A DNA stretch of 64,000 nt from DATFQI01 sp963831105 (GTDB taxonomy: Bacteria; Actinomycetota; Thermoleophilia; Solirubrobacterales; Solirubrobacteraceae), in assembly GCA_963831105.1 (NCBI GenBank), contig CAWHOS010000008.1:248001-312000 (forward strand), given 5' to 3'. This document shows positions 63,018 to 64,000 of the stretch, piece after piece (the first letter of the stretch is position 1; each line of letters opens with the position of its first letter). The notes under the pieces are model-generated. The model was not told where the DNA came from. It saw only the letters and a list, made by a program, of their open reading frames with translations, and ran no database searches. The translations under genes were made by a program, and so were the position numbers.

Positions 63018-64000
63018 CGCACGTTCGCGTCCGCCGGCCGCCCGCTGCCGTCGGGCGCCGTCCCGCCCGCGCTCTGCTCGCTGAGGCCGGCCGCGGCCAG
63101 CGCCGGCGGATGGCCGAGCTGGCCCAGCTCGGACGAGTCGCGCCCGAACAGCAGCCCGACGGTCCAGTCGGCCACGAGCCGGGCGCGGCGGCGCACCCCC
63201 GGCATCATCATCAGGTGGTAGCTGCGGGCCAGGAACCAGGCCGGGAACCCGCGCCACCTGATCCCCACGGTCTCGGCGACGGCCTGGTAGCGGCCCATGT
63301 CGACGAACACGCCGAGCGTCTTGTAGGTGAACGGCTTCTTCGCGGCCGGCGCCGAGCGCCGCCGCGACGTTGGCGCCGACGGTGCGGCCCTGGCGGATCG
63401 CGTGCTGGCAGGTCGGCGGCGACGGCAGCCCGGGGCGCGCCGGGTCGGGCACCGCGGCGGCGTCGCCGATCGCCCACACGTCGTCGAAGCCCTCGACCTG
63501 GCAGTAGCGGTCGACCTTGATCCGGCCGCCGTCGTCGAGCGGCAGGCCGAGCTCCGCGACGATCGGGTGCGGCTTGACCCCCGCGGTCCACGCCACCGTG
63601 CGGGTCGGGATCACCTCGCCCGTGGACAGCTCGGTCGAGTCGGCCGACACGCGCTCGATCGTCGTGCCGAGCCGGATCTCGATCCCGCGCCGGCGCAGCT
63701 CGTCGCCCGCGAAGTCGGCCAGGCTCTCGGAGATCTCGGGCATCAGCCGGTCGCGGGCCTCGACCAGCACGAAGCGCACCCCGTGCAGGCGGCAGCGCGG
63801 GTAGAGCTCGAGCACGTCGGCCGCGAAGTCCTGCAGCTCGGCCAACCCCTCCACGCCCGCATAGCCCGCGCCCACGAAGACGTACGTCAGCAGCGAGTGG
63901 CGGGCCTCGTCGTCGTCGGTCGACTCCGCGTGCTCGAGCGTCTGCACGAGCCGGTTGCGCAGCGCGATCGCCTCCGACAGCGTCTTGAAGCCCAGCGCGT
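63014..64000 (-). CDS. type-II NADH dehydrogenase, 5' end beyond window (one apparent frameshift)
   Basis: C-terminal three quarters of an NDH-2-type flavoprotein: LLTYVFVGAGYAGVEGLAEL (NADH-binding), TRTVAWTAGVKPHP, DDVWAIGDAAAVPDPARPGL (FAD-binding), and after one surplus base near 63350 TYKTLGVFVDMGRYQAVAET with the membrane-associated tail PAWFLARSYHLMMMPG. Passes electrons from NADH to quinone without proton pumping. The gene continues upstream past 64000. Confidence 0.88.

Overview
The window looks like a chromosomal segment of a very GC-rich actinobacterium, most likely class Thermoleophilia (Solirubrobacterales, Conexibacter/Patulibacter-like). This rests on base composition, many GTG/TTG starts, 4-nt ATGA/GTGA gene overlaps, leaderless-type TANNNT promoters, a PhoH-YbeY-Era block and a monoderm-type Tad pilus locus. 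The taxon is an inference; no rRNA or tRNA gene was seen. The segment is almost fully coding and no gap exceeds 300 bases.

Layout. 0-4 kb: partial aldo/keto reductase, lytic transglycosylase, coaE and rpsA on the minus strand, divergent from a geranylgeranyl-reductase-type flavoprotein. 4-12.5 kb: accessory and metabolic genes (yaaA, two small proteins not usually called, an atypical class-III aminotransferase, an esterase, a PadR regulator, a thioesterase, a YdcZ-like membrane protein, a secreted LVIVD-repeat protein). 12.5-19.5 kb: polA, a low-complexity RGG-box protein, an ACT-domain malic enzyme, an SDR. 19.5-25.3 kb: a livFGMH-SBP branched-chain amino-acid transporter operon flanked by two small membrane proteins. 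25.5-36 kb: one long minus-strand run, phytoene/squalene synthase - reductase - hisIE - trpE-G-D-C - HtrA-like - trpF-B-A. 36-47 kb: ArsA-like ATPase, epimerase, PH-domain proteins, methyltransferase, large LuxR ATPase, era-ybeY-phoH-yqeY, quinone oxidoreductase. 47-62 kb: a Tad/Flp pilus locus (pilin, VWA protein, NarL-type two-component pair, tadC, tadB, cpaF, tadE, a cpaE-tadE fusion, cpaB) divergent from a TadG-like protein carrying two apparent cell-wall-hydrolase modules, followed by a lipoprotein and uncharacterised envelope genes. 62-64 kb: an EamA transporter and a partial NADH dehydrogenase.

Most notable observations: (1) a family of nested palindromic elements placed a fixed 3-4 nt after stop codons (about 25.4, 37.0, 47.3 and 62.1 kb); (2) a pseudopilin-type anchor fused to two putative peptidoglycan-hydrolase domains inside a Tad locus; (3) a CpaE-TadE fusion; (4) an HtrA-like protein with alanine at the catalytic serine position; (5) a bacterial RGG-box protein; (6) probable CTG start codons in CTGA overlaps.

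Quality caveat: about twenty genes are broken by a single extra base, always an insertion, in housekeeping genes such as polA and trpE. This is best read as a systematic sequencing/assembly error, not as pseudogenes; I give such genes as one CDS spanning both frames. No CRISPR array, prophage or insertion sequence was found.
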